A stretch of DNA of 64,000 nucleotides, taken from positions 128,812-192,811 of the forward strand of contig NZ_LMUE01000009.1 of assembly GCF_009766065.1 (NCBI RefSeq). The letters are read 5' to 3'. Positions within the stretch are counted from its first letter, which is position 1. Each line of letters opens with the position of its first letter. The notes beneath the pieces were generated by a model, which worked only from the letters and a program-made list of their open reading frames with translations, ran no database searches and was not told the DNA's origin. Source of the stretch: Dyella sp. S184. GTDB taxonomy: Bacteria; Pseudomonadota; Gammaproteobacteria; Xanthomonadales; Rhodanobacteraceae. This document shows, one piece after another, positions 21,796 to 32,021 of the stretch. Both the position numbers and the translations under genes were made by a program.

Positions 21796-21822
21796 AAACG
21801 GCGCCTTTCGGCGCCGTTTTTC
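21796..21822. terminator. Intrinsic terminator between pilH and the CbpA-like gene
   Basis: AAACGGCGCC, TTTC loop, GGCGCCGTTT, then TTT: a 10-bp stem with a T-tract on the plus strand and matching A-run on the other. It lies 30 bp after pilH and 21 bp from the convergent chaperone gene stop, so it can serve both. Confidence 0.9.
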
Positions 21823-21843
21823 ATTGGCCAACTGACACCCTGA

Positions 21844-22743
21844 TTACCGGCGTGGATCGAAATCCTTGAAGTGCTCATGCAGCGCTTCGTAGGCCGCGCG
21901 CTGATCGTCGTTGTCTGCCACTGGCACTCGGATCGACAGTTCCACCATCTGATCGCCCGGATGCGTGCCGGGCATGCCACGGCCCTTCAGGCGCAGCTTG
22001 CGCCCCGACTGCGACCCCGCCGGGATGCGCAGATCCACCGTGCCGGCCAGGGTCGGCACCGGCACCGTGGTACCGAGTGCTGCTTCCCACGGCGTGATCG
22101 GCAACACATGCACCACGTTGCGGCCGTCCAGGCGGAAACGCGCATCGTCGTGAATGCCCACTTCCAGCAGCAGGTCGCCATTCGGGCCGCCAGCCATGCC
22201 TGGCTGGCCCTGCCCGGAAAGGCGGATCACCTGTCCGGGGTTGATGCCGGCTGGAATCTTCACTTCCAGCACGCGCTCGCCACCGGCCGGATCATGCATC
22301 GCCAACCGCGTACGGCCGCCGTCGAACGCCGTCTGCAGGTCGATTCGCACCGACGCCTGAACGTCCTGGCCGCGGCGTGGGCGCGGCTGGCCACGCTGAC
22401 CACCGCCAGCCGCACCGCGACCAAACAGGCTCTCGAAGAAATCGCTGAAATCGCCCTCGTCTCCGCCACCGAAGCCCTGCTGCCCCTGCCAGCCCGGCGG
22501 CGGCCGGAACTGCTCGCCCTGCCGATAGCCGCCAGCGCGCAGCTGGTCGTAGGAGCGCCGCTTCTCGGCGTCCTTCAGTACTTCGTTAGCCTCGTTGACC
22601 GACTTGAACTTCTCCTCGGCACCGGCTTCCTTGTTCTTGTCCGGATGGTATTTGCGCGCGAGCTTCCGATACGCCGCCTTGATCTCGGCTTCGCTGGCAT
22701 CGAGCTTCACACCCAGGATCTCGTAATAGTCTTTGAATTCCAC
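21844..22743 (-). CDS. cbpA: DnaJ-class co-chaperone, CbpA-like
   Basis: Co-chaperone that stimulates DnaK ATPase. The J domain (residues 1-70) carries HPDK in [16 protein letters not shown] Gly/Phe-rich linker ([21 protein letters not shown]) and two C-terminal substrate-binding domains follow. There is no zinc-finger cysteine module, which separates it from DnaJ itself. The product is 299 residues (E. coli CbpA 306). GTG at 22743 is chosen because the protein then begins [11 protein letters not shown] after the initiator, with GGGGAG about 8 nt upstream. An in-frame ATG at 22761 is the alternative. A DnaJ-like annotation is equally acceptable. Confidence 0.87.
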   Translation of the reverse strand: MEFKDYYEILGVKLDASEAEIKAAYRKLARKYHPDKNKEAGAEEKFKSVNEANEVLKDAEKRRSYDQLRAGGYRQGEQFRPPPGWQGQQGFGGGDEGDFSDFFESLFGRGAAGGGQRGQPRPRRGQDVQASVRIDLQTAFDGGRTRLAMHDPAGGERVLEVKIPAGINPGQVIRLSGQGQPGMAGGPNGDLLLEVGIHDDARFRLDGRNVVHVLPITPWEAALGTTVPVPTLAGTVDLRIPAGSQSGRKLRLKGRGMPGTHPGDQMVELSIRVPVADNDDQRAAYEALHEHFKDFDPRR

Positions 22744-23000
22744 CAACACTCCCCAACTCACGCAAAACCGCGGTGGATCGACTCCGCCGCGGGCAAGCCC
22801 TACATCTGACTCAGTGACTACTGCCGATGGTAATGCGTCCCGGCGTCGCCGGCGCTTTCTTCACCAGCTATCGCCGCGAATCGATTGCGCTCAATCACCA
22901 CTTGTCACAAGAAATAGGTCCGGCTGCCGACGATTCAAGGCGACAGCCCGCCACCGGGCGATTTAGCATGGCAGAGCTTCCCTCCCATCCCGAGACCCGC

Positions 23001-23483
23001 ATGACCATCCAGCCTGGCAACACGATTCCCGATACCACCATTCAGGTCATCGACGGCGGGATAAGGCCTGGCCATACCGGCGAGCTGTTCGCTGGACGGA
23101 AAGTCCTGCTGTTCGGCCTGCCCGGCGCGTTCACCCCGACCTGCTCGAACAAGCACCTGCCCGGCTATATCAATAATTACGCCGAATTCCAGCAACGCAA
23201 CATCAGCGTGATGTGCCTCGCCGTCAACGACGCCTACGTGATGCAGGCCTGGGCCGCCGCACAACAGGTCCCCGCCGGCCTGCTGATGCTTGCCGACGGC
23301 AACGCCAGCTTCACCCGCGCACTTGGACTGGAACTGGATGGCACCGCATTCGGCATGGGTCTGCGCACGCGCCGCTTTGCGCTGTATGCGGAAGATGGCG
23401 TGGTGCGCGTGCTGCAGGTCGAGGCGCCGGGCGAGCTACGTGTTTCCAGTGCCGAGGCGATGCTGGCGGCGATCGGGCATTGA
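23001..23483 (+). CDS. Peroxiredoxin, Prx5 type (AhpC/TSA family)
   Basis: Thiol peroxidase that reduces H2O2 and organic hydroperoxides with thiol or glutathione-linked donors. From ATG 23001 the product has 160 residues, the usual Prx5 size. The peroxidatic cysteine is in PGAFTPTCSNKHLPGY. MCLAVNDAYVMQAW and TRRFALYAEDGVV are typical family segments. An upstream in-frame ATG at 22968 and a longer frame back to 22827 exist, but the family N-terminus (MTIQPGNTIPD) fits 23001. It is the last high-GC gene before the accessory patch. Confidence 0.88.
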   Translation: MTIQPGNTIPDTTIQVIDGGIRPGHTGELFAGRKVLLFGLPGAFTPTCSNKHLPGYINNYAEFQQRNISVMCLAVNDAYVMQAWAAAQQVPAGLLMLADGNASFTRALGLELDGTAFGMGLRTRRFALYAEDGVVRVLQVEAPGELRVSSAEAMLAAIGH

Positions 23484-23517
23484 GGTACGTGTGCCGATAT
23501 GTTGAAGATGATTGACT

Positions 23518-23546
23518 AACGTCCGTTTTGATCTAAAGCGAACGAG
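23518..23546. repeat. Degenerate palindromic border repeat, copy 1
   Basis: AACGTCCGT, TTTGATCTAAA, GCGAACGAG is a decayed copy of the imperfect palindrome whose consensus over four local copies is about RTGTCCGC-TTTCGRCCGAAA-GCGGACATT. It lies between the peroxiredoxin gene and the first small unrecognised gene. Confidence 0.5.
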
Positions 23547-23576
23547 TGAACAACTGCGATCTAGGAGAGCTAAGGA

Positions 23577-23798
23577 ATGCAGAAGGCCCATGATCATCTC
23601 GTCACAGTCGACGTAGTCAGTGGCTGCATCCGTATCTTTCGGATCATGCCTGATGGCGAACATGTCCTTTTCACCGAGTACGCTCTTCCAAGTGATGAGA
23701 ATGTTGGCTGGACTGATCGCGTCACTGAACTGGCGCGTACGTTGGGTGAAGACCTGCTAATGGACTCTCCACTAACACGCAAGCGCTTCTCACTTTGA
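23577..23798 (+). CDS. Small protein of unknown function
   Basis: A 73-residue product I do not recognise. It begins MQKAHDHLVTVDVVSGCIRI and ends LMDSPLTRKRFSL. It is soluble-looking, slightly acidic, with no transmembrane segment, signal peptide or known motif. A good ribosome-binding site (AAGGA) directly precedes the ATG, and the frame is complete between two border repeats, which supports a real gene. Base composition is visibly more AT-rich than the flanking housekeeping genes, suggesting acquired DNA. Confidence 0.6.
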   Translation: MQKAHDHLVTVDVVSGCIRIFRIMPDGEHVLFTEYALPSDENVGWTDRVTELARTLGEDLLMDSPLTRKRFSL

Positions 23799-23804
23799 TG
23801 CGTA

Positions 23805-23829
23805 ACGTCCGCCACCCGAAGCGGACATT
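23805..23829. repeat. Palindromic border repeat, copy 2 (best preserved arms)
   Basis: ACGTCCGC, CACCCGAA, GCGGACATT: 8-bp arms that pair almost perfectly, 6 bp after the stop of the 73-residue gene. Together with the other copies it delimits the small genes of this patch. No T-tract follows, so it is not a standard terminator. Confidence 0.65.
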
Positions 23830-23895
23830 CCACTTATCAACATAACGGGCGCGACTTAGAGTGTGGCCGCTCTACTCCTCTGGCGAGGCACCGCT

Positions 23896-24444
23896 TTGAC
23901 ACTCGACCAAAAGATACAATTGGTAATTGCGATTGGTACATGCTGTGCCGCCGTGGCGACTTCTGCAGCGGTAATCTATTCCTTGATACAAACGCGTCTC
24001 GCGACAAGATCAAGGCTCAGGCTCAATGTCGTTTTGTCGGAGCACGGGGGCCGCCCTGACGTTTATGGCGATGCCACAGTGATGTTGCCTGCCCTGAAAA
24101 TTCAAGTCGCCAACCACGGGCAGCGACCGGTGTTCTTGACAGCAGTTGGCTGGAAGGTCGGCAGATTCTTCTCTCGCGTAACTAAGTCGCAGAACATGAC
24201 TGATGGCTGGCCATTGCCTTGTAAAGTCGAATCCTCTGAGTACGCAACGTTTTGGGTCGCACCAGATGGTTGGGATAAATGGCTCAAGGCATTCGCAGAG
24301 GAAGTTCTCGTTCCAAGTCGTTTCGGCTGCAAACCGTATCTCAGACTAGCTGTGCTGACATCACTAGGTGAGCAAATCAACGCTAGGTTGCCAGCCGATG
24401 TTCTTGTGAAGCTGACTCGCTATGCCTCTCCGAACGGGACTTGA
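23896..24444 (+). CDS. Unrecognised single-pass membrane protein
   Basis: About 182 residues from a TTG start at 23896, chosen because GAGG stands 7 nt upstream. It then opens TLDQKIQLVIAIGTCCAAVA after the initiator. An in-frame GTG at 23863 has no ribosome-binding site. One transmembrane segment spans about residues 7-30, followed by a cytoplasmic-looking Arg-rich stretch. A beta-rich domain with VANHGQRPVFLTAVGWKVG follows, a pattern I associate with small membrane proteins of unknown function. Low GC relative to neighbours. Possible partner of the next gene, which starts 67 bp downstream. Confidence 0.6.
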   Translation: MTLDQKIQLVIAIGTCCAAVATSAAVIYSLIQTRLATRSRLRLNVVLSEHGGRPDVYGDATVMLPALKIQVANHGQRPVFLTAVGWKVGRFFSRVTKSQNMTDGWPLPCKVESSEYATFWVAPDGWDKWLKAFAEEVLVPSRFGCKPYLRLAVLTSLGEQINARLPADVLVKLTRYASPNGT

Positions 24445-24478
24445 AAACGGGTCGGCATTAAGCTTGATCAATGACGAA

Positions 24479-24508
24479 ACTGTCGGCTTTCGACCCAAAG
24501 CGGGAGGT
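24479..24508. repeat. Palindromic border repeat, copy 3, overlapping a ribosome-binding site
   Basis: ACTGTCGGC, TTTCGACCCAAA, GCGGGAGG keeps the TTTCG...CCAAAGCGG core of the family. Its right end GGAGG serves as the ribosome-binding site of the gene starting at 24512, so hairpin formation could mask that site. Confidence 0.5.
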
Positions 24509-24511
24509 GGC

Positions 24512-25186
24512 ATGCCGTTGAATCTAGAGCAGAAGGCGGACGAGTTCACGCGCGAATACAGCATGGTAGGCATGGAGTCCTACGAGGTGTATCCGACTCA
24601 CCCTGCGTATCAGTTCATTTGGCACATGGGCCTGTCGATCAACGCGATGGCAATCGCAGTCTTCGCGATCGAAAACCAACCGATCCCCACTGACGGCTAC
24701 CTCAGCCTAGCTTGCAAGGCGCACGACCTCACGGTTCAACTTCCTGCATATGGCATGGTCAAGCACGTTAAGGAACAGCCCGCGGGAGATCCTCCGTGGA
24801 TACAAGTGAGTCTTGTGTGGCGCAAAGAGTCAGGAAAGAACGACGGGTGGGCAATAGGTATTCGCCGCTGGATGTGGCTTACAGTGGCGGCCGGCTTTGT
24901 GGAGTTTTTCGAACAACACCAGCAGCGGGCGCGTCGACGTAACCACGAACTGGCGCAGATGGCCATGGTTATCCGGGATTCCTGTGCCCATGGCTTGCAG
25001 ATCGCCTCCAAGAAAAGTGGTGGCGCCGAACTCGACGGCCTGAAAATATTCAGGGAAGATCATGGCAAGCCACTATCGGATTTCGTTGGTCTCGGTGACT
25101 TCTTCATCCTTGCGCTGAGGATGTTTAACGAGCCGAGACTTCCACGGGCGCCCAAGGCGAAGAAACAGACTGAGGAAACGGAGTAG
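24512..25186 (+). CDS. Unrecognised protein with possible HEPN-like C-terminal region
   Basis: A 224-residue product from ATG 24512, with GGAGG 4 nt upstream; an in-frame ATG at 24422 overlaps the preceding gene. The N-terminal half (MPLNLEQKADEFTREYSMVG) is unfamiliar. The C-terminal half is helical, with ELAQMAMVIRDSCAHGLQI and then LSDFVGLGDFFILALRMF. The RDSCAH segment fits the RX4-6H motif of HEPN proteins, many of which are RNases or pair with defence or toxin systems. This is a pattern match by eye, not a proven domain. It is AT-rich relative to its neighbours and sits in the palindrome-bordered patch. Confidence 0.6.
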   Translation: MPLNLEQKADEFTREYSMVGMESYEVYPTHPAYQFIWHMGLSINAMAIAVFAIENQPIPTDGYLSLACKAHDLTVQLPAYGMVKHVKEQPAGDPPWIQVSLVWRKESGKNDGWAIGIRRWMWLTVAAGFVEFFEQHQQRARRRNHELAQMAMVIRDSCAHGLQIASKKSGGAELDGLKIFREDHGKPLSDFVGLGDFFILALRMFNEPRLPRAPKAKKQTEETE

Positions 25187-25191
25187 AAGCC

Positions 25192-25220
25192 ATGTCCGCC
25201 TCTGGCCGAAAGCAGACATT
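25192..25220. repeat. Palindromic border repeat, copy 4
   Basis: ATGTCCGCC, TCTGGCCGAA, AGCAGACATT lies 5 bp after the stop of the HEPN-like gene. It is the copy closest to the family consensus at its outer ends. It is followed by the gyrA terminator. Confidence 0.6.
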
Positions 25221-25244
25221 GAGGAATACACCCAAGGCCTCAAA

Positions 25245-25273
25245 GAAAAACCCCGGCAGCGCCGGGGTTTTTC
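25245..25273. terminator. Intrinsic terminator of gyrA (bidirectional)
   Basis: GAAAAACCCCGGC, AGC loop, GCCGGGGTTTTTC is a perfect palindrome with A5 and T5 tracts, able to terminate both the gyrA transcript (minus) and the accessory genes (plus). It ends 20 bp before the gyrA stop. Confidence 0.92.
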
Positions 25274-25292
25274 GTTCAAAACAACATCAGGC

Positions 25293-27908
<2,616 letters not shown>

Positions 27909-27991
27909 GAATCGGCTTCCTTGATAACAAAAAAAGGACGCTGGCACCGCGCCTCCAGCGCATGCGCGAGCGACCCGAAATCAACCTGCGA

Positions 27992-28021
27992 AGTGTAGCA
28001 CGAATGACATCAAAACGTCAG
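27992..28021 (-). promoter_or_regulatory. Possible gyrA promoter
   Basis: On the minus strand CTGACG (28021-28016), 18 bp, TACACT (27997-27992) lies about 85 bp before the gyrA ATG. The -35 is imperfect, so the call is tentative. Confidence 0.35.
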
Positions 28022-28046
28022 GATTTAGTTGTTCTCAATCAACAAC

Positions 28047-28460
28047 TTACGCTGGCGTCTTGGGGCTCTTGAAAAGCATTCCGCGGGCTGTCGAAAAATT
28101 GACCAGCGCGGCGACCACCGAACCGGCGGCGGCGGGCACCGCTGGCCAGGGATGCAGGGCGGGAAAGCCCATCAGCAACAACGCATAAATCCCGTAATTG
28201 ATCACCGCACCGAAGCTCATCAGCCCTATCCAATGCAGCCACTCGGCATGTGCAGCACGGTCGCTGCGGCGCGCAGCGAAGGTGTATTGACGATTCCACC
28301 ACCAGGTGAATGTGGCCGCCAGCAGGAATGAAGGCACACGCGCCAGATAGGGATTCCAGTTTGCCAAGCCCACCAGCAACTGCACGATGCCCGTGTCGAC
28401 CACCAGGCCGCCGACACCACCGATCGCGAACAGCGTGATTTCACGCGACAGCTTCACCAT
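28047..28460 (-). CDS. GtrA family membrane protein
   Basis: A 137-residue inner-membrane protein with four predicted transmembrane segments ([20 protein letters not shown] first). The conserved [10 protein letters not shown] motif follows the second segment. GtrA-like proteins are thought to flip or help move lipid-linked sugars for cell-surface polysaccharide modification. The ATG at 28460 overlaps the mtnA stop by 7 bp, so the two are co-expressed. No glycosyltransferase partner lies next to it, so the actual substrate is unknown. Confidence 0.85.
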   Translation of the reverse strand: MVKLSREITLFAIGGVGGLVVDTGIVQLLVGLANWNPYLARVPSFLLAATFTWWWNRQYTFAARRSDRAAHAEWLHWIGLMSFGAVINYGIYALLLMGFPALHPWPAVPAAAGSVVAALVNFSTARGMLFKSPKTPA

Positions 28461-29467
28461 CCGAACATCGCCTGCATCGCGATGCTGTTCGGTCGCTCGA
28501 TCACGCCGCGTTCGGTCACGATCGCGTCGATTAGTTCGGCCGGTGTCACGTCGAATACCGGGTTCCATGCCTGTGCACCTTCGACGACCGTGCGCTGGCC
28601 GCCGGTGCTGAGCAACTCGGCCGGGTCGCGCAGCTCGATCTCGATTTCCTCACCGGTGCCGGTGGCCATGTCAACCGTCGATGACGGCGCCACCACCATG
28701 AATTTCACACCGTGATACTTCGCGGTGATCGCCAGCTGGTACGTGCCGATCTTGTTCGCCGTATCACCGTTCGCGGCAATACGGTCCGCACCGACGATCA
28801 CCCATTGCACGGCACAGGATTTCATCAGGTGTGCCGCCGCGGAGTCGGCAATCAGCTGCGCCGGAATGCCATCGCGCACCAGCTCCCACATGGTGAGGCG
28901 TGCACCCTGCTGCCATGGGCGGGTTTCGCCGGCATAGACATGGTCGACCCGACCCATGGCCACGCCGGCACGGATCACGCCCAGCGCGGTGCCAAAGCCG
29001 GCCGTGGCCAGTGAGCCGGTGTTGCAATGGGTCAGTACGCCGGAATGTGCTCGGATCAACGCAGCGCCCAACTCGCCCATTTTGCGATTGGCGGCCAGAT
29101 CCTCGTCCTGGATTGCCTGCGCCTCACGTACCAGCGCATCCGCATCAGCGCCGGCGACGATGCGCCTTTTCATCCGGTCCAGCGCCCACATCAGGTTCAC
29201 CGCGGTGGGCCGCGCTGCACGCAATGTGGCGAGCACCTCGTCGAGCGGCTCGCCCTGTTTCGCTGCCAGTGCCACGCCCCACGCGGCAGCAATCCCGATC
29301 GCCGGCGCACCACGCACGGCCAAATCCCTGATCGCCTGTGTGATCTGATTGGCGTCAGCACAGTCGATCCAGCGCTCCTCGCGCGGCAGCAGGCGCTGAT
29401 CGAGCAGTCGCAGATGGTCACCCTGCCATTGCACGGCACGGATGCGGTCGTAACGGTCGTAATCCAT
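28454..29467 (-). CDS. mtnA: Methylthioribose-1-phosphate isomerase
   Basis: MtnA converts 5-methylthioribose 1-phosphate to the ribulose form in the methionine salvage pathway. The 337-residue product has [13 protein letters not shown] near residue 52, the catalytic cysteine in [12 protein letters not shown] and the catalytic aspartate in [11 protein letters not shown]. This isomerase belongs to the eIF2B-alpha/beta/delta-like superfamily, and the CNTGSLAT and GADRI motifs favour the MtnA subgroup. Other salvage genes are not in the window. It is translationally coupled to gtrA downstream. Confidence 0.94.
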   Translation of the reverse strand: MDYDRYDRIRAVQWQGDHLRLLDQRLLPREERWIDCADANQITQAIRDLAVRGAPAIGIAAAWGVALAAKQGEPLDEVLATLRAARPTAVNLMWALDRMKRRIVAGADADALVREAQAIQDEDLAANRKMGELGAALIRAHSGVLTHCNTGSLATAGFGTALGVIRAGVAMGRVDHVYAGETRPWQQGARLTMWELVRDGIPAQLIADSAAAHLMKSCAVQWVIVGADRIAANGDTANKIGTYQLAITAKYHGVKFMVVAPSSTVDMATGTGEEIEIELRDPAELLSTGGQRTVVEGAQAWNPVFDVTPAELIDAIVTERGVIERPNSIAMQAMFGW

Positions 29468-29528
29468 GGATATGTCTTTAGCTATTCAGTCAAACGAATC
29501 AGATCAGGGCTTGCCCCAGCATGAGTGC

Positions 29529-29714
29529 TCACGGCGCCTCAGGCATGACCAGCCACATGATCAGGTAAATGAGGATGCCCGACCCACCCAGCAGGGTCAG
29601 CACGATCCAGGCAACCCGCACCAGGGTCGGGTCCCAGCCGTAATATTCGGCAATCCCACCGCAGACACCGGCGAGTTTTCTGTCATTGCGTGAGCGGTAT
29701 AAACGCTTCTCCAT
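29529..29714 (-). CDS. PspC domain protein
   Basis: A 61-residue membrane protein: MEKRLYRSRNDRKLAGVCGG, then IAEYYGWDPTLVRV, then one transmembrane helix ending IMWLVMPEAP. This is a minimal PspC domain as found in phage-shock envelope stress systems. ATG 29714 is preferred to an upstream in-frame ATG (29753) because the family starts there, with GGAG about 10 nt upstream. It follows phaC by 25 bp, so it probably belongs to the phaE-phaC transcript. No pspA or pspB is seen. Confidence 0.85.
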   Translation of the reverse strand: MEKRLYRSRNDRKLAGVCGGIAEYYGWDPTLVRVAWIVLTLLGGSGILIYLIMWLVMPEAP

Positions 29715-29739
29715 ATCGACGATCTCCGCGGGAAAGGCG

Positions 29740-30807
29740 TCAGTCTCGCGCACTCAGCCATTGATGGATAGCCGGTGGTACCTCGCGCTGCGCACGGCCG
29801 GACACATAGATGCCGATGTGGCCACCCTTGAACGCCAGCTGGGTGTAGTCGGTGGTGCCAACATGCTTGCCCATCGCACGCGAGGCATCCGGTGGCACCA
29901 GATGATCCTGCTCGGCGAAGATGTTCAGCACCGGGTGGGTCACCTTGCCCAGATCCACCAGTTTGCCGCCGATCTCCAGCGTGCCTTTGACCAGTTTGTT
30001 GCCCTGGTAGAAATCCTTGATGAACTGGCGGAACGCTTCACCTGCCTGATCAGGCGAATCGAAGATCCAGCGCTCCATGCGCAGGAAATTCTCCAGCTCG
30101 GTCGGGTTGTCGAGGATGTCGACCATGCCGATGTACTTCTGCTGGTTCAGTCGCACCGGCTTCAGCGTGAGGTAGACGTAGTTCATCAGCCCGGCGGGGA
30201 TATTGCCCATGGTGTCGACAAACAGGTCCACATCCATGTTGCGGCACCAGTGCGACAGCATGTTGTCCGGCGTGTGGAAGTCCACCGGCGTGACCATGGT
30301 GATCAGGTTCTTCACCTTGTCCGCATGCAGCGCGGTGTAGCTCAACGAGAATGCACCACCCTGGCAGATGCCGAGCAGGTTGATCGCATCCAGTCCGTGC
30401 CGCTGGCGCACGACATCGACGCAACGATCGAGATAACCGTTGATGTAATCATCCAGGGTCAGCCAGCGATCGGCACCATCGGGATAACCCCAGTCGATCA
30501 GATAGACATCCTCGCCCTGCTCCAGCAGGTTGCGCACCATCGAGCGGTCGGCCTGCAGGTCGGTCATCCACACCGTGTTGACCAGCGCATAGACGATCAG
30601 CAACGGCGTCTTCGCGGTGGGCCTGCTGTGGCCCTCGAAGTGCCATACCTTCAGCTTGTCCTCGCTATAGACCAGTTTGCGCGGCGTATTCGCGTATTCG
30701 GGCTCGCGCATGCTGCGCAGGTGGCCCATGCCGGCGGCAAGCTTGCGCTGGAAGGTGGCAATGTCGCCCAGGGCCTTGGCCGGATCGATGCGCAATGGCG
30801 TATGCAT
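29740..30807 (-). CDS. phaC: Class III polyhydroxyalkanoate synthase catalytic subunit
   Basis: PhaC polymerises (R)-3-hydroxyacyl-CoA into storage polyester on granules. At 355 residues it has the short class III length. The alpha/beta-hydrolase core has the lipase-like box GICQGG with nucleophile Cys148. The catalytic Asp is in AEQDHLVPP and the His in FKGGHIGIYVSG. PhaE, the obligate partner of class III enzymes, is encoded immediately upstream (12 bp gap), which settles the class. Monomer-supply genes phaA and phaB are not in the window. Confidence 0.93.
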   Translation of the reverse strand: MHTPLRIDPAKALGDIATFQRKLAAGMGHLRSMREPEYANTPRKLVYSEDKLKVWHFEGHSRPTAKTPLLIVYALVNTVWMTDLQADRSMVRNLLEQGEDVYLIDWGYPDGADRWLTLDDYINGYLDRCVDVVRQRHGLDAINLLGICQGGAFSLSYTALHADKVKNLITMVTPVDFHTPDNMLSHWCRNMDVDLFVDTMGNIPAGLMNYVYLTLKPVRLNQQKYIGMVDILDNPTELENFLRMERWIFDSPDQAGEAFRQFIKDFYQGNKLVKGTLEIGGKLVDLGKVTHPVLNIFAEQDHLVPPDASRAMGKHVGTTDYTQLAFKGGHIGIYVSGRAQREVPPAIHQWLSARD

Positions 30808-30819
30808 GACGAGGTCTCC

Positions 30820-31899
30820 TTACTTACGCTTGCGCGGGTTGGTACCGGCGGGAGCAGCCTTGCTGCTGACGGTCTTGCGCGGCGCCACAACCGGAGCCTT
30901 GGCGATGGCCTTCTTTACTGCCACAGCATCCGGTTTCGCAGTCGCGCGCTTCTTCGCTGCGGGCGCTGCTGGTGTCGGGCTACTGGCAAACTGATGCTTG
31001 AGTGCAGCCAGTTCGCGTCGCAACGTCGCAATCTCATCGGAATGGTTTTCCGGCGAAGGCACCTGGTTCGCGCGTAGCTCGCGCCGCAATGCCTGCAATC
31101 GTTCACCGAGACTCGACACCTCGCTGCGGCTCGGCACACCCAGCTGCTGGCACATCTGTTCGGTCTGCTGTTGCTGCAACTGGCGCACGTGCATCTGCTT
31201 GTTGACCATGTCGCCGTAGGCATCGCGAAACTCGTCCGACAGCGCGATCTCGGCATAGGCTTCCTCGGCCGAATCCACCCACAGATCGTACAACGCCTTC
31301 AGCGAATCGATCTGACGACCAAGATCGGTATGTTGCGCAAGTTTGTCCTGCAAGCGTTCCATGCCCTGCTTGTTGGCGCGCTGGATCAGGGCCTGATAGC
31401 GCGCCGAAGCCTGCAGCGATTCCATGATCGCCGCTGCCGTCGCCTGCTGCTGCATCTGCTGCTCGCGGTTCAGGCCGAAGGCCGGTGTCGGCCCATGCGT
31501 GCCCGGCAGATCGCCAAAGCCACTGTGCTGCGCCGCCTGCATCCACGACTGCCATTGCCGGGAAAACCCCTCTGCGCCGGCGCTATCGATACCGCCAAAC
31601 GCCTGCGCAAACGGCTGGCTGGCGCCGCCGAACATCTGCTGCAGCTGCTGGCGCCAATCGGTTGGCTGGGCCGCGGCACCGCCGGCGGCTGCGCCCTGCA
31701 TCCAGTCGAAATAACCCTTCAGGCCGGCCAGGGTGCGTTCGAGTGTGTCGCTGCTGGAAGTGGGAGCTGCCGGCGGCGTGAAAAACGGATTGACGGCAGG
31801 CTGAGGCTGTTGCTGCTGCAACTGCCGTGCCCAGGCATCCCAGGACTGTTGTGCGAGTGCCTGATAGTCCCTGATGAAATCGTTTGCCGGGTCAGCCAT
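30820..31899 (-). CDS. phaE: Class III polyhydroxyalkanoate synthase subunit PhaE
   Basis: PhaE is the non-catalytic partner of class III PhaC. The product is 359 residues from ATG 31899, with GAGGA about 7 nt upstream; a more upstream in-frame ATG at 31986 overlaps the terminator of pnp. PhaE-typical segments are RDYQALAQQSWDAWARQ, GLKGYFDWMQ and SLKALYDLWVDSAEEAYAE. A Gln-rich region and coiled coil (ERLQALRREL) follow. The last 55 residues are Ala/Lys/Pro-rich and strongly basic, like histone H1 or phasin-type DNA-binding tails, which might tether granules to the nucleoid. Confidence 0.9.
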   Translation of the reverse strand: MADPANDFIRDYQALAQQSWDAWARQLQQQQPQPAVNPFFTPPAAPTSSSDTLERTLAGLKGYFDWMQGAAAGGAAAQPTDWRQQLQQMFGGASQPFAQAFGGIDSAGAEGFSRQWQSWMQAAQHSGFGDLPGTHGPTPAFGLNREQQMQQQATAAAIMESLQASARYQALIQRANKQGMERLQDKLAQHTDLGRQIDSLKALYDLWVDSAEEAYAEIALSDEFRDAYGDMVNKQMHVRQLQQQQTEQMCQQLGVPSRSEVSSLGERLQALRRELRANQVPSPENHSDEIATLRRELAALKHQFASSPTPAAPAAKKRATAKPDAVAVKKAIAKAPVVAPRKTVSSKAAPAGTNPRKRK

Positions 31900-31971
31900 G
31901 GGTGCATCCTCGTGCAATGTTCCCTGCATCCTAGCAAAAGCCTGTTGCACAAAATCATCGGCTTCAAAACG

Positions 31972-32001
31972 CACAAGGCCCGGCATGAGCCGGGCCTTGT
32001 G
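31972..32001 (-). terminator. Terminator of pnp
   Basis: CACAAGGCCCGGC, 4-nt loop, GCCGGGCCTTGTG: a perfect 13-bp stem 20 bp after the pnp stop. On the minus strand CGTTTTG follows, a short U-tract. It separates the pnp operon from phaE. Confidence 0.75.
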
Positions 32002-32021
32002 GAATCACGTTACATCGAAAC

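Noticed and set aside
23518-25220. Integron cassette array with attC sites
   Set aside because: The border palindromes lack the RYYYAAC/GTTRRRY boxes of attC and no integrase gene is visible; a cassette-like layout is kept only as a hypothesis.
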